Positions 32,115 through 32,508 of a stretch of 32,508 bases of DNA are shown here, one piece after another; positions within the stretch are counted from its first letter, which is position 1; each line of letters opens with the position of its first letter. Made by a program: the position numbers and the translations under genes. Source of the DNA: Cephaloticoccus sp. (GTDB lineage Bacteria > Verrucomicrobiota > Verrucomicrobiia > Opitutales > Opitutaceae). The stretch lies in assembly GCA_030833445.1 (NCBI GenBank), contig JAURHD010000023.1, positions 1 through 32,508 on the forward strand. Reading direction: 5' to 3'. The notes under the pieces were generated by a model. That model was not told the origin of the DNA and did no database searches. It saw nothing but the letters and a program-made list of their open reading frames with translations.

Positions 32115-32416
32115 GGGCTACTTTAAATTGGGTAGCCGACGCTGTATCCCTCCAGGGGCAAAGCAGGCATTATGGTCCCGCTTTGCCACCCCCCCTCCAC
32201 TCTCAGTCTTTCTCTGTGTCCGCGTCGCTGCTCATTTCAGAACGCATCTGCTTGGTTATTGATTTCGCCAACGGATACCACCGGGGGGTGGTTTGTTCCC
32301 GGATTGGTCGGCAGCGGACACAGAGATCCCTTTCCCCCTTCAGCGCATAGCGCTGATCCCCCCTCAAACCCTTTGGGCCCGGCTCTCTGCCGGACCAAAC
32401 AAAAAACACCAAAACC
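32115..32416 (+). promoter_or_regulatory. Long structured leader/upstream region of the last gene
   Basis: About 300 bases without a credible gene. A perfect 13-bp inverted repeat TCTCTGTGTCCGC (32211-32223)/GCGGACACAGAGA (32314-32326) encloses ~90 bases. Smaller hairpins follow: ACCACC/GGTGGT near 32277-32292, CAGCGC-ATA-GCGCTG at 32341-32355 and CGGC-TCTCT-GCCG near 32380-32392. The segment right before the start is A/C-rich. It may be a 5' untranslated leader with regulatory folding. No promoter boxes or known riboswitch can be named. Confidence 0.4.
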
Positions 32417-32508
32417 ATGAACCAACAAACCAGCTACCTAGCTCCAGCGACCAAGCGATACTTGGCCGCTTGCTTGGCTGCATTGTTTGCCTTGTCCTCC
32501 GCCCCAGC
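32417..32508 (+). CDS. Exported protein, probably TonB-dependent receptor (5' end only)
   Basis: The first 30 codons lie in the window: MNQQTSYLAPATKRYLAACL followed by AALFALSSAPA. This has a polar start, basic KR, a hydrophobic core and a cleavage-like A-P-A, so it is a signal peptide. The pattern of a long polar N-region and LSSAPA end is what I recall for TonB-dependent receptors in Opitutaceae, but the receptor domains lie beyond the window edge. No Shine-Dalgarno sequence. The LuxR-type gene upstream is in the same direction, with the structured leader between them. Confidence 0.55.
   Translation, partial: MNQQTSYLAPATKRYLAACLAALFALSSAP

Noticed and set aside
32108-32350. Small frames in the leader between the LuxR-type gene and the last gene
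   Set aside because: They cross hairpins and inverted repeats, lack ribosome sites and family features, and better fit a non-coding leader.
1-32508. CRISPR array, insertion sequence with terminal repeats, prophage or complete toxin-antitoxin/defence locus
   Set aside because: No regularly spaced direct repeats, no transposase with flanking inverted repeats, no phage structural genes and no two-gene toxin-antitoxin pair were seen.

Overview
The window looks like chromosomal DNA of a GC-rich Verrucomicrobiota member, most likely from the Opitutales/Opitutaceae. This is inference from gene content and style: a sulfatase fragment, GH36-like, GH38 and GH99-like glycoside hydrolases, a sialate O-acetylesterase, Gfo/Idh/MocA oxidoreductases, TonB-dependent receptor pieces, a MuiA/DUF4139 protein, and start codons almost without Shine-Dalgarno sequences. 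No taxonomic marker such as rRNA is present.

Layout. 0-1.4 kb: a broken sulfatase end, purC (minus) and tRNA-Glu(TTC) with its terminator. 1.4-3.8 kb: a lower-GC accessory patch downstream of the tRNA with a ribbon-helix-helix-like protein, a serine recombinase lacking its catalytic domain, a NotI-like orphan nuclease, a small lysine-rich protein and a short membrane protein. 3.8-7.5 kb: housekeeping genes, with a CinA-family gene (minus) divergent from uvrC, a TfoX-N-like protein and a VOC protein. 7.5-11.4 kb: a secreted sialate O-acetylesterase, a MuiA-family surface protein and a PqiA-like membrane protein. 11.4-14.3 kb (minus): a tight three-gene operon of L-asparaginase, an unrecognised 414-aa protein and a TRIC-type channel. 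14.4-24.9 kb: a carbohydrate and organic-acid catabolic neighbourhood with Gfo/Idh/MocA, GH36-like galactosidase, AraC regulator, phytanoyl-CoA dioxygenase-like enzyme, broken GH99-like gene, enolase-superfamily enzyme, xylose-isomerase-like protein, second Gfo/Idh/MocA and LacI regulator. 25-31 kb (mostly minus): a lipase-maturation-factor-like membrane protein fused to Sel1 repeats, a TonB-dependent receptor remnant and a GH38 alpha-mannosidase. 31.3-32.5 kb: a LuxR-type regulator with a degenerate receiver domain, a long structured leader, and the first 30 codons of an exported protein, probably a TonB-dependent receptor.

How the genes work together. The central block fits uptake and breakdown of plant or algal glycans: hydrolases release sugars, and the NAD-dependent oxidoreductases, TIM-barrel isomerase and enolase-superfamily enzyme could process them further under AraC and LacI control. 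The substrate cannot be read from sequence. Several copies are decayed (sulfatase, TonB receptor, GH99-like, recombinase), so the locus has been reshuffled.

Most unusual points: a CinA whose NMN-deamidase domain has lost its catalytic serine and tyrosine, a UvrC without the cysteine cluster, a LuxR regulator with a non-phosphorylatable receiver, a NotI-like nuclease with no methyltransferase in view, and the lipase-maturation-factor/Sel1 fusion. I did not find a convincing complete new defence or mobile system. The accessory patch at 1.4-3.8 kb is the best candidate for novelty.
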